The position numbers and the translations under genes were made by a program. Shown one piece after another: positions 17,376 to 25,371 of a DNA stretch of 41,328 bases. This DNA is from Pirellulales bacterium (GTDB lineage: Bacteria > Planctomycetota > Planctomycetia > Pirellulales > S012-138). The notes below the pieces were generated by a model. The model saw nothing but the letters and a program-made list of their open reading frames with translations, was not told the origin of the DNA and ran no database searches. Positions within the stretch are counted from its first letter, which is position 1. Every line of letters begins with the position of its first letter. Location of the stretch: positions 1-41,328 of the forward strand of contig JALCBR010000037.1 of NCBI GenBank assembly GCA_028066245.1, in the 5' to 3' direction.

Positions 17376-17936
17376 ATGACTGCCGATGAGATTTTGATGG
17401 ACGTAGAAGAGCGCATGGAGAAGAGTGTCTCCACTCTCAAGAAGAACTTGCTGGGAATTCGCACGGGTCGCGCAAACCCAGGTCTTGTTGATACGCTGCG
17501 TGTGGAAGCTTATGGCTCACCCACGCCCATCAAGCAAGTCGCGGCGGTGAGCGTGCCAGAGCCAACGCAAATCTTGATCCGCCCTTATGACCCGGGCACA
17601 CTCAAGGACATCGAGAAGGCCATCATTGCCGGAGATCTTGGGCTGACGCCCAACAATGATGGTCGCGTGATTCGCATCAATATCCCCGCGCTCTCCACGG
17701 AAGTGCGGAAGAAGATGGTTTCGCGCATTAAGGAGCTGACAGAAGAGGCCAAAGTTTCGATCCGCAATGTCCGGCGCGATGGCAATCGTGCTGCGGATCA
17801 GGCGGAGAAAGACAAAGCCATGAGCGAGGATGAACGTGATACGGTCAAGGACGAAATTCAGGACTTGACTAAGAAGTTTGAATCTCGCACGGACGAGCTT
17901 GCCAAGGCCAAGGAGCATGATGTGATGGACGATTAA
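17376..17936 (+). CDS. frr: Ribosome recycling factor
   Basis: 186 aa, the normal length. Splits post-termination ribosomes together with EF-G. Family features run the length of the protein: MEKSVSTLKKNLLGIRTGRA, the domain II entry SPTPIKQVAAVSVPEP, IRPYD, AIIAGDLGLTPNNDG, IRINIPALSTEVRKKMV and the long C-terminal helix with RNVRRDGN. GGGGG lies seven bases before the ATG. It is probably co-transcribed with pyrH. Repeat family A copy 2 begins five bases after the stop. Confidence 0.97.
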   Translation: MTADEILMDVEERMEKSVSTLKKNLLGIRTGRANPGLVDTLRVEAYGSPTPIKQVAAVSVPEPTQILIRPYDPGTLKDIEKAIIAGDLGLTPNNDGRVIRINIPALSTEVRKKMVSRIKELTEEAKVSIRNVRRDGNRAADQAEKDKAMSEDERDTVKDEIQDLTKKFESRTDELAKAKEHDVMDD

Positions 17937-17940
17937 TATG

Positions 17941-18084
17941 CTGTTGATTTGCCTGCAGCATGCATGAATCCCAAAGGAGTAGGATTCCAAATCGTGGTTG
18001 AATGTGACGAGATTGCGAGCCATACGAGACCCGCTCGCACTTGGTTCGGGTTGAAAGACCACGATAGCGTTTTCAACAACCTGC
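17941..18084 (+). repeat. Dispersed intergenic repeat, family A, copy 2
   Basis: About 144 bases aligning along most of their length with 12620-12766. Both share GAATCCCAA, GGATTCCAAATCGTGG, TTGCGAGCC, CTCGCACTTGGTTCGGGTTG and CCACGAT blocks. The terminal hairpin (18050-18076) is degenerate here, since GTTGAAAGACCA faces TAGCGTTTTCAAC. The copy fills the space between frr and the NagA-like gene. Confidence 0.85.
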
Positions 18085-18108
18085 GAGCCGCCAAACGTTC
18101 CGCTGGTG

Positions 18109-19317
18109 ATGAAGTCCTTTTCTGCTCGCCGTTACGATACGCTGCAGCCTGTTCGCGTTCATGTTGGGAAACTCGGTCGGGTTGATTCTGTTGAAGCGTT
18201 ACACGATTCCATTGAGCTAGTCGACGGAGACTCATCGCTCCCCTTGCTGGCGCCTGGACTGTTTGATCTGCAAGTCAACGGCTACGGCGGATGTGAATTT
18301 TCCTCCCCCCAGTTAACGATACCGGATGTCCGCGAGATCGCGGCCGTCATGGCAACTCAAGGAGTCGTGAAGTTCTTGCCGACCATCACAACGGCGCCCA
18401 TCGATGTGATGGAGCATGCACTGACCATGGTCGCCGTTGCGGCATCGCCGGACTCAGCCAAATCTCCTGAACCTTCTCGCAAATCGAATGGCGCGCAGAT
18501 TGCCGGAATCCATCTGGAAGGGCCATTCCTTTGTTCAGAGGACGGTCCGCGTGGCGCGCACCTGAAAGAACATTGCCTTGAGCCATCGCTGAGCTTGTTT
18601 CAGCGGCTGCAACGTGCAGCAGCGGGGCAAATCCGCTTGTTGACCATGGCAGTTGAGTTTCCCAATGCCGCGGAATTCATTCGACAGGTGACTGCAACCG
18701 GCGTGACCGTGGCCATTGGGCACACCGCTGCGACAGACGCGCAGATTCAAGCAGCCGTGGCAGCCGGAGCGAAACTTTCGACGCACCTGGGAAACGGTGC
18801 CCATGCCGTTCTTCCACGTCATCCCAACTATATTTGGAGTCAACTGGCGGACGATCGCCTGTCTGCTAGCCTGATCGCCGATGATTTCCACTTGCCTGCT
18901 GGTGTGTTGAAAACCATCATTCGCGCCAAGACGCCCGCAAGATGCCTGCTTGTCAGTGACATGTCTGGCTACGCAGGTAAGCCGCCCGGACGCTATATAA
19001 CGGGGTTGGGTGAAATTGAAGTGTTGGAGTGCGGTAAGATTATAACTGCCGACCAGGAAACATTGCTGGCTGCTGCTTCCATGCCATTGACTGCTGGAAT
19101 CGCCAACGTTGCCAAATTCGGAGATGTTCCTCGGGCGATTGCCATTGAGATGGCGAGCACACACGCTGCGCAATGCTTAGGCAGCCAGTCCGCATTCCTT
19201 CAACATGGGGCAAGTGCTGATTTTACCCTGCTAGACTGGTCAGATGACTCAGTCGAGGAAATCGCCGTCCGCGGAACCATGATTGGCGGCGACATCGTGT
19301 TTGGGCATTTCGACTGA
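18109..19317 (+). CDS. nagA: N-acetylglucosamine-6-phosphate deacetylase (NagA-like)
   Basis: 402 aa. An amidohydrolase-superfamily enzyme that removes acetate from GlcNAc-6-phosphate in amino-sugar catabolism. Visible motifs are PGLFDLQVNGYGG, the metal-binding Glu in IHLEGPF (about 137), metal His in VAIGHTAAT (about 205) and STHLGNGAH (about 226), and the catalytic Asp in LLVSDMSGY (about 284). The usual forms are THLFNAM and TDA, so the active-site surroundings are divergent and substrate preference could differ. A GTG at 18106 immediately precedes the chosen ATG. No Shine-Dalgarno sequence is evident. No nagB or sugar PTS genes are adjacent. Confidence 0.82.
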   Translation: MKSFSARRYDTLQPVRVHVGKLGRVDSVEALHDSIELVDGDSSLPLLAPGLFDLQVNGYGGCEFSSPQLTIPDVREIAAVMATQGVVKFLPTITTAPIDVMEHALTMVAVAASPDSAKSPEPSRKSNGAQIAGIHLEGPFLCSEDGPRGAHLKEHCLEPSLSLFQRLQRAAAGQIRLLTMAVEFPNAAEFIRQVTATGVTVAIGHTAATDAQIQAAVAAGAKLSTHLGNGAHAVLPRHPNYIWSQLADDRLSASLIADDFHLPAGVLKTIIRAKTPARCLLVSDMSGYAGKPPGRYITGLGEIEVLECGKIITADQETLLAAASMPLTAGIANVAKFGDVPRAIAIEMASTHAAQCLGSQSAFLQHGASADFTLLDWSDDSVEEIAVRGTMIGGDIVFGHFD

Positions 19318-19552
19318 ACAGCAATCACCAATCTCTTGAAACGCCTCCCGGTGTCTGGCGGTAGGCCTTGTAGTGGCCCTGGCCGGGTATTGTTTGGGAA
19401 AAATTGGCCACCTGATAGCCAAGGGAATTTGCCAAGAAATCAGGTGCTTCGGCGAAGAACGAACATTCCGGTATGGGGGCATGCGATTTTTACCGCCGGA
19501 ACTCTGGCTGCAAAACATCGCAAACAGCGCTCCAGCAAGGACTTCCAAACTC

Positions 19553-20218
19553 ATGGCTAACCCTGCCAAGTTGATCGCCACCCTGATTCTTGCCCTGGTT
19601 GCCGCCGCTGGCTGCACTGTCAGCACCAGTTCACCGATTCCAGGATCTGGAGTCTTGGCACTACAAGAGCGGGAGTTGAAAGAGTTTGACGAGATCGAAA
19701 TCCGTTGTTCGGCGACTGTCGTTGTGAAGATCGGGGAACTTCAATCTGTCCTTGTGCAGACGGACGACAACCTGATCGATCTTGTTGAAACGCGAGTATC
19801 GCGAGACACGTTGCGAATTGACTGCGATGAGAATCTTGCGCCGGTCAATGATGTTACTGTGACCATCACCGTCGCTCGGCTCAAGGACTTGACCATTCGC
19901 GGCTCTGCCGAGGTGACCGTCACGGAACTTTTCGAGCCTGAATTCGATCTCGAAATTAGAGGCTCTGGTCATGTGGCGATCGAAGGTATCGCTCACCAGG
20001 TGGAAGCAAAGATTAGCGGGTCTGGCAGTCTGGATCTGGTAAAGCTGATCGCCCAAGACGTGGAATTGAGCATCACCGGCCGCGGTGATGCACACGTGTA
20101 TGCTGAAGAAGAACTGGACGTTCGGATCACTGGCACCGGCGATGTGGTTTATTCGGGCAATCCAGCACACATTGAACGCCGCATCACCGGGTCTGGCAAC
20201 ATTCGCGAAAGCGATTGA
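19553..20218 (+). CDS. DUF2807 (GIN-domain) lipoprotein
   Basis: 221 aa. The signal peptide AKLIATLILALVAAAGC ends in a lipobox, with Cys at residue 21 as the lipidated residue. The rest is a repetitive right-handed beta structure of the putative auto-transporter adhesin head (DUF2807/GIN) family, with short repeats centred on Gly-Ser-Gly: TIRGSAEVTV, EIRGSGHVAI, KISGSGSLDL, SITGRGDAHV, RITGTGDVVY, RITGSGNIRE. These fit a beta-helix lattice with one rung per roughly 18-20 residues. The frame is open from 19373, but ATG 19553 with AAGGA upstream starts the signal peptide. Probably an envelope lipoprotein of unknown function. Convergent with the C39 peptidase cluster. Confidence 0.85.
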   Translation: MANPAKLIATLILALVAAAGCTVSTSSPIPGSGVLALQERELKEFDEIEIRCSATVVVKIGELQSVLVQTDDNLIDLVETRVSRDTLRIDCDENLAPVNDVTVTITVARLKDLTIRGSAEVTVTELFEPEFDLEIRGSGHVAIEGIAHQVEAKISGSGSLDLVKLIAQDVELSITGRGDAHVYAEEELDVRITGTGDVVYSGNPAHIERRITGSGNIRESD

Positions 20219-20271
20219 GATGCGCCGGATTGTTTCGGTGAAGAACACGCATACCTGAATTGGGCGTCCGG

Positions 20272-21009
20272 TCAGTTCCCTGATGAGCCGGGCCCAGTCG
20301 TCAGCCGGTCCCGCAAGTACAAGCGGTTGGTTCTGCCAAGGTATGTTTCTCCCGGCTGCAACATCAGCGGAGACCATTCGACAGGTTTGTCATCTTTAGG
20401 CACAACCACCAGTCCCAGGTTTTGTTGCCATTGTCCGAGGAATTCACGGATGGGAACTCGCAGGTTTCCTCGTGCTGGATCGGCAAGGTAGACGTATTTT
20501 CCGTCTAATCCGCGGAAGACGACAAAGTGGTCATACTCGTTGACCACAATCCCGACGATGATCGGGGTCTTGGACTTCGCCAGCCCTTGGAGTGTCATCT
20601 TGAGGATTGATGCGTTGTAGTCAAATTTGTTGGATAATCTTCGCAAGTCGGTCAGCGTGAGCCCTTTCTGGATGCGCTCCAGTAGCTCTTCTTGCGTGAG
20701 CAGTTCATCGAGTCCGACCAGCAACTGGTATTCAGAAGTTTTGTCTCCTATGTGGTACGTCAGCATCGTGGCTAACGCCGCGGCGCCGCAAGAGAAGTCG
20801 CGCTGCTGCATCACGATGTTTTGCCGCTTGATCTCCATCCATGATTTGGGAAATCGGCGGAACGTCCGCGTGGAGTCTCGTACGGGAGACCTTGCTGTCG
20901 GCGGCTGCTGGGCGCGCAATTCCGCGCTGCCAAGCGTTAGGTTCATTAACAACGTCAGGGCGCTTGCGAGCGCCGCAACGCTGATGCGTCGTCGATTGGT
21001 CTGAATCAT
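20272..21009 (-). CDS. Exported C39-like cysteine peptidase, paralogue B (FapD-like)
   Basis: 245 aa. A Sec-type signal peptide (about residues 11-34, ending SAELRAQ) is followed by a C39-like papain-fold domain. Catalytic positions are Q69 and C74 in MQQRDFSCGAAALATML, H161 in YDHFVVFRG and D177 in YLADPARGN. There is no ABC transporter part, unlike bacteriocin-exporting C39 proteins. The layout matches FapD, the C39-like protein of Pseudomonas functional-amyloid operons. The C-terminus RDRLTTGPGSSGN is shared with the neighbouring paralogue. ATG 21009 is chosen at the signal peptide; a longer frame to 21105 lacks one. Last gene of the minus-strand cluster. Confidence 0.82.
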   Translation of the reverse strand: MIQTNRRRISVAALASALTLLMNLTLGSAELRAQQPPTARSPVRDSTRTFRRFPKSWMEIKRQNIVMQQRDFSCGAAALATMLTYHIGDKTSEYQLLVGLDELLTQEELLERIQKGLTLTDLRRLSNKFDYNASILKMTLQGLAKSKTPIIVGIVVNEYDHFVVFRGLDGKYVYLADPARGNLRVPIREFLGQWQQNLGLVVVPKDDKPVEWSPLMLQPGETYLGRTNRLYLRDRLTTGPGSSGN

Positions 21010-21139
21010 CACGGTTGGTGCCTGGGTCTGGACGGACGAACCGTTTGCAAGTTGAAGAGATTTACTTCCGCAGTCAAAAGCGATGGCCGGCGAGCCAACA
21101 CTCAACGGGATTTATGAAATGTCCTGAATGGTGAGAGTG

Positions 21140-21883
21140 TCAGTTTCCGGTGGAGCCAGGCCCAGTAGTCAATCGGTCGCGGAGATACCAACGATTGGTT
21201 TCTCCCAGCCAAACCTCCTCGGGCTGAACCATCAACGGTGACCAGTTGATAGTCGACTCATCTTTCGGCACAACCACCAAGCCTAAGTTCTGTTGCCATT
21301 GTCCAAGGAATTCACGGACCGGCACGCGCAGGTTGCCGCGAGCCGGGTCAGCAAGGTAGACGTATTTGCCGTCAAGTCCTCTGAATACGACGAAGTGGTC
21401 GTACTCGTTGACAATAATACCGACAATGATAGGTGTCTTGGATTCAGCCAAATCCTTCAGTGTCAGCTTGCCTATCGTGGCCGGGTAATCAAATTTGACA
21501 GCCAGCCTTCGCAAGTCGGTGAGTGTGAGACCTTTTTTAATGCGATCGAGGAGTTCTTCTTGGGTGAGCAGTTCATCGAGTCCGACCAACAACTGGTATT
21601 CAGAAGTTTTGTCTCCGATGTGGTAGGTCAGCATTGTCGCCAGCGCAGCGGCTCCGCAGGAGAAGTCGCGCTGTTGCATCACCACATTCTGCTGCTTGAT
21701 CTCCGTCCAGGACCTTGGGTAACGCCGGAACACACGTGCAGGGTCACGAACCGGCGCCCTCCCCTCTTTTTGTTGTTGCTGAGCCTGACTCTCTGTGCTT
21801 CCGCCGATCACGAACACGGCGGCTGTAAACATTCCAGCGAAGACTGCACCAGGCTTCGACAGGGACTTCTGCTTTATTTTCAC
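21140..21883 (-). CDS. Exported C39-like cysteine peptidase, paralogue A (FapD-like)
   Basis: 247 aa. A tandem paralogue of the downstream gene; the middle of the two proteins, from MQQRDFSCGAA to about TQEELL, is identical, and DNA identity is high there. Catalytic positions are Q71, C76, H163 and D179 (YDHFVVFRG, LADPARGN). The signal peptide (PGAVFAGMFTAAVFVIGG, ending ESQAQ) is unrelated to that of the paralogue. The start is GTG 21883: it places the signal peptide at the N-terminus and gives nearly the same length as the paralogue, whereas the frame open to 22054 adds a non-signal, compositionally odd lead. It starts 74 bases after the barrel gene. Confidence 0.82.
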   Translation of the reverse strand: MKIKQKSLSKPGAVFAGMFTAAVFVIGGSTESQAQQQQKEGRAPVRDPARVFRRYPRSWTEIKQQNVVMQQRDFSCGAAALATMLTYHIGDKTSEYQLLVGLDELLTQEELLDRIKKGLTLTDLRRLAVKFDYPATIGKLTLKDLAESKTPIIVGIIVNEYDHFVVFRGLDGKYVYLADPARGNLRVPVREFLGQWQQNLGLVVVPKDESTINWSPLMVQPEEVWLGETNRWYLRDRLTTGPGSTGN

Positions 21884-21957
21884 GGTTATTTCGCCTGAGT
21901 TTGATGAGTGAAGTGTCCGCTGGTCGTGGGTCGCGGCCTCCGGCGAATTTTGCTGAC

Positions 21958-23598
21958 TTAACGTGTCCAGGTGATTCCGATCACAGTATCCAGGGCAGTT
22001 TCTGTCAGCCCGACGTTGACAAACGGTTCGATCGTGCGGAACCCGTGAGCGCAATCCTTGGGTGTCACCGTAGCGGCAAACCGCAACGACATTGGCTCAC
22101 GAATGCCGCCGGCGACGCGGACACCATCGATCACATCAGAACCGATGTAGTTGCCAAAGAATGCCGTGCTGAACGTCACCTGGGGGTTCACGGCGAATCC
22201 GACGCCGAGACGGTAGAACGCATGTTGGCCTGGGTCGATCGCGAAACCGTCAATCGAATTGTTGAATCGATGCCGGTAACCAAGTCCGTAGAAGATGACA
22301 ACCGGATCATAGTTCTGGATGAAGAGCAGGTCGCCCCGCATCGTCCAGAATCCCTCGCCCAAGTTTGTGCCAGGCACGGTGCGAGTATTCAACAGGCTTG
22401 CCTCTCCGGTGGGAGCGGACCAGGCAACCGTCCCCAAGATCTCCGGGCAGATTTCGTTGCCTTGGACAAGCCGTCGAGTCAAACCCCAACTGACATCGCC
22501 AATGCCACCCGTGTTCTGAAATTCCTCAGAACCGGCGAATGCAAGTTCACTGTTGGACCAACCAAAGGGCACATTGACAAACATCTGGCTTGAGGGACCA
22601 ACACCCAAGCGAATCTCAAGCGGCGCCTGGAGAATTCGCTGACGTCGCACCACTTCGCCAACAAACAGGTTGTTGTTCAGAATCGTCAACCCGGCTGTGT
22701 CAATCGTGTCTTGCGAGTATTGCAGCGTCAGGTCAAATTGCCATTCACCTGGCTGCAACAGAATCGTATCACTGCGGAGAAAGAACAGCGTGTTCACGGA
22801 ATCGTCTTCGGGTTCTTCACCAAAGGTTCTGTCTTCATCGCCGACAGCTGGCGGCTGAACATCCTCGGCGCCGCCTGGCTGATTCGGAGGAAGAACCTGG
22901 TTACCACCTTGCTGAGTGTCAACCGAACCTTGATTGCTGCCTTGCAGCAGGCCATTGGCCCGGAGGGCGCTCAATGTCGCGTTGCGTTGACCTCGACTGT
23001 CCGAAACAGTTGAAGCTGACATCCTCGGCAAGTCTTTCTCCGAGCTTGTTGAAACAGGGATGCTCGGTCCGTGCAACCGCTGCACGCTTGACTTAGCGAT
23101 GTGATGTGCCGACGAAGGCGAAGGCAGGCTTTGCCTTCGACGAGACGACGGCGTCGTCGATTGCTGCAGCGCCTTGCTCACCAGCTCATGAGCAGCGACA
23201 GGAATGATCGGACGAGAATCCGAGATCCTTGGTGGCGGGGGAAGCCGCATTTGTTGAACAGCGGTCTCCACCTGAGGTGTGTTGGTTTCAACAACCCTCT
23301 GCTGCGTTTGTGATACATCTGCCCGACGCGAAGCTGGCAAGCTCGACTGGCGCAGTGCGTTGCTTGCCAAATTGCCGGTGTTCATGCGCGAGCTCGGCTT
23401 TGATACCGGCTGCGACAGTTCCCTCAACGCATCAGCGGCGAGTTCATGCGCGGAGACAGCTTTGGCCTCTTTGTGCGCATCGCCAGCTGCGACAGTCATG
23501 GCATCGCGCGATGTGACCGCCCCGACGAGGAGCGCGCCAAATCCCGCGACAAATGCTGTCGCGATCAACCGGCGTTGTTTTCCACCTGTGGCACTCAT
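21958..23598 (-). CDS. FapF-like outer-membrane beta-barrel with repeat-bearing N-terminus
   Basis: 546 aa. A signal or anchor segment (about residues 10-30) is followed by a low-complexity region to about 265 and then a beta-barrel (about 270-546). The N-terminal region repeats a degenerate unit AHELxxxALRxxSxPxS at about 50-66, 75-90, 136-151 and 164-183. The barrel has alternating strands such as GEWQFDLTLQYSQD, EIRLGVGPSSQMFVNVPFGW, GGIGDVSWGLTRRL, YDPVVIFYGLGYRHRF and FYRLGVGFAVNP, as in FapF of Pseudomonas and the Phenol_MetA_deg-type transporter family. The tail ends VIGITWTR. AGGAG lies seven bases before ATG 23598. The neighbouring C39-like genes strengthen the FapF comparison. Export of a secreted substrate across the outer membrane is inference. 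Confidence 0.75.
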   Translation of the reverse strand: MSATGGKQRRLIATAFVAGFGALLVGAVTSRDAMTVAAGDAHKEAKAVSAHELAADALRELSQPVSKPSSRMNTGNLASNALRQSSLPASRRADVSQTQQRVVETNTPQVETAVQQMRLPPPPRISDSRPIIPVAAHELVSKALQQSTTPSSRRRQSLPSPSSAHHIAKSSVQRLHGPSIPVSTSSEKDLPRMSASTVSDSRGQRNATLSALRANGLLQGSNQGSVDTQQGGNQVLPPNQPGGAEDVQPPAVGDEDRTFGEEPEDDSVNTLFFLRSDTILLQPGEWQFDLTLQYSQDTIDTAGLTILNNNLFVGEVVRRQRILQAPLEIRLGVGPSSQMFVNVPFGWSNSELAFAGSEEFQNTGGIGDVSWGLTRRLVQGNEICPEILGTVAWSAPTGEASLLNTRTVPGTNLGEGFWTMRGDLLFIQNYDPVVIFYGLGYRHRFNNSIDGFAIDPGQHAFYRLGVGFAVNPQVTFSTAFFGNYIGSDVIDGVRVAGGIREPMSLRFAATVTPKDCAHGFRTIEPFVNVGLTETALDTVIGITWTR

Positions 23599-23836
23599 CG
23601 AATGGCTCCTGACCACTCTCCATCCTTGGCGGTCATTGGCGTTCTTGATTGGGTCATGACTCCCTCCCTGATCCGTCGAGAGGGCCGCGCAGGGCGTCGA
23701 ATCTCATCAATTCGGCCGCCCATGGATCGCGGGACAAACTCTTCTGAAACTGCTCTGGCTGCACGGTCGTCGTTCGCACTTGTGCGTCTGGCACCACCCC
23801 TAGGGGGGGCGAGTGCGAATGACGTACTACAACGGC

Positions 23837-24991
23837 TTAGTAGGTAAAACCGCTTCCGATCGTGAAACCGATCAGGTCCAGATCGCCATCATGAGCGACT
23901 GACGTGGAGTCCACTCGTGCGCCATACGGTCCGGGAACTCCCTGGACTTGGGCGAAGGAGGTGGATTGAGCAAAAGCATCGCCCGTATCCCAGTGCTGGT
24001 ATTCCACGGCAATCTTGCAGAAGAACAACGCCGGAACGCAGCAAAGCTGACGTTCATACTGCAGGCCGATTTGTGCTTCGGAGACGTAGACGCCTTCGTC
24101 ATTGTTCGCTGCGGCAAATGCGGCGTTGCGAGCGATCGCGGTGGCGTTCACCATGGGAGCCGTGCGGAAGGCATCCGCTTGCGTCAAGGACGAAGCGCTG
24201 TAATCCGTGTACAGGTAAGAACCGCGGTAGTTCCAGAAGAAGTTCCAGCCGCAGCGGTGGTATAGCGGACGCGAAGCGCCGATTGAGAACGTGATGCCAG
24301 CACCTTCGATCTCGTTACTGCCAACGGCCAGGCCAAGCAAGTCCGTGCCGCCACCGAGCCGGCCAATGCCGACAACTTTGGCTTCACGTTCAATGTCAGC
24401 GTAGCGACCACCAATTGAACTGTTGAACGTCCAGCAGTTGCAGGCGATCTCTTGAGTAAATTCCAAGTCGACAACATCCATGTTCAAGTGATAGATCTCA
24501 TTGAACTGGGTGAATGCCGGCGCGGCGAAGTTTGCCGCGATCGGATCGACATTGACGGTGTCTTCTTCAAAGTGCCAGTACGTGGCACGGGTTCCCCAAC
24601 CGCAGCGTTGGATGCCGACCCAAGTACGAACACCGGTTCCCAAGCCAGGGCTGGATGTGCCAGTGAACTGCTGACCGGTAAGCAAATCCGTAAGAACGAC
24701 CTGCTGATCGGGTTCGCTAAAGGCAACCAAGTTGGTGGATTCGACGCCACCATAGAATCCACATCCTACACAGGTGTTACAGGCGCTGATAAAGTCGCCG
24801 TAGACTTGCTGCCCAGCCGTTTGAGGACCAGTGTTTCCGCCATCAACCACGGGGGCTGGAGCGGGTGGATCCTGAAAGTAAGATGAAGGCGTGGCCGGAG
24901 CTCGAAACGGCTCTTCCGCCACAGCATTGGCTGACAGCAGGCCCGCCAACAAGATTCCATTCGCAATTGCGAAGAGTTTTACGCATCTCAT
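23837..24991 (-). CDS. Lpg1974-like outer-membrane beta-barrel protein
   Basis: 384 aa. The signal peptide LFAIANGILLAGLLSANAVA ends near residue 25, followed by a Pro/Ala-rich linker and a Cys-containing stretch FISACNTCVGCGFYGG. The remainder alternates hydrophobic and polar strands: RATYWHFEED, VVDLEFTQEIACNCWTFNSS, IGGRYADIEREAK, GLQYERQL, AVEYQHWDTGD. It ends in an aromatic residue (IGSGFTY), as expected for a barrel inserted by BamA. The pattern fits the Lpg1974 pore-forming family, which is common in planctomycetes. A run of Gs (CCGGGGGGG) precedes the ATG by about nine bases. It lies between the secreted-protein gene and the FapF-like gene on the same strand. Confidence 0.72.
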   Translation of the reverse strand: MRCVKLFAIANGILLAGLLSANAVAEEPFRAPATPSSYFQDPPAPAPVVDGGNTGPQTAGQQVYGDFISACNTCVGCGFYGGVESTNLVAFSEPDQQVVLTDLLTGQQFTGTSSPGLGTGVRTWVGIQRCGWGTRATYWHFEEDTVNVDPIAANFAAPAFTQFNEIYHLNMDVVDLEFTQEIACNCWTFNSSIGGRYADIEREAKVVGIGRLGGGTDLLGLAVGSNEIEGAGITFSIGASRPLYHRCGWNFFWNYRGSYLYTDYSASSLTQADAFRTAPMVNATAIARNAAFAAANNDEGVYVSEAQIGLQYERQLCCVPALFFCKIAVEYQHWDTGDAFAQSTSFAQVQGVPGPYGARVDSTSVAHDGDLDLIGFTIGSGFTY

Positions 24992-25292
24992 CGATCAATT
25001 CCCCCCCGGGAAAATGCGCCAAGGCGCAAGCCTCTTGCTTGCGCTACGGGATATGGATTGTCTGGGACATTCCTGGTTTCAACGGTCCCGCGATGTGCTC
25101 CACGTGGCGCAATGTCCATGCGATCCATCGCGGGAGCGGTTCCGTTCCATGCTGGGAGTATCGTCAGGGGGATTCCAAAGAATGTAACTGGAATAGGCAG
25201 GATTCATGAAATGCATGAGCTAGCGAACAGCAAAGTTATCCTTCTTTCCGTATGTTGCCAGCAGTCACATTAACGCGGCTTTTTTTCTCTGC
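24992..25292 (-). other. Structured leader region upstream of the Lpg1974-like gene
   Basis: A 301-base gap between the terminator of the secreted-protein gene and the barrel gene. It contains a perfect 8-bp hairpin, GCGCAAGC-CTCTT-GCTTGCGC (25024-25044), and a 10-bp inverted repeat, TCCCGCGATG/CATCGCGGGA (25086-25095 and 25126-25135). Neither has a T-run, so they are not terminators. No coding gene is recognised. Confidence 0.45.
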
Positions 25293-25331
25293 GCGCAACA
25301 AAAACGCCCCTCCTGGTTTCAGGAGGAGCGT
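25293..25331 (-). terminator. Terminator of the small secreted protein gene
   Basis: On the minus strand ACGCTCCTCCTG-AAAC-CAGGAGGGGCGT forms a 12-bp stem with one G-U pair, followed by TTTTTG. It lies about 40 bases after the stop codon at 25372. The strength of the terminator suggests the secreted-protein gene is transcribed alone and at high level. Confidence 0.88.
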
Positions 25332-25371
25332 TCGCGTTTTTGCTTAATGCTAGCTACCCGTTGAAGGGTGC

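Noticed and set aside
21884-22054. N-terminal extension of C39-like paralogue A
   Set aside because: The added 57 residues are not signal-like, overlap the end of the barrel gene in part and make the protein longer than its paralogue; GTG 21883 is preferred.
23801-23813. C-run/G-run palindrome CCCCTAGGGG with extra Gs
   Set aside because: Considered as a terminator or operator between the two barrel genes, but there is no T-run and the stem is too short to support.
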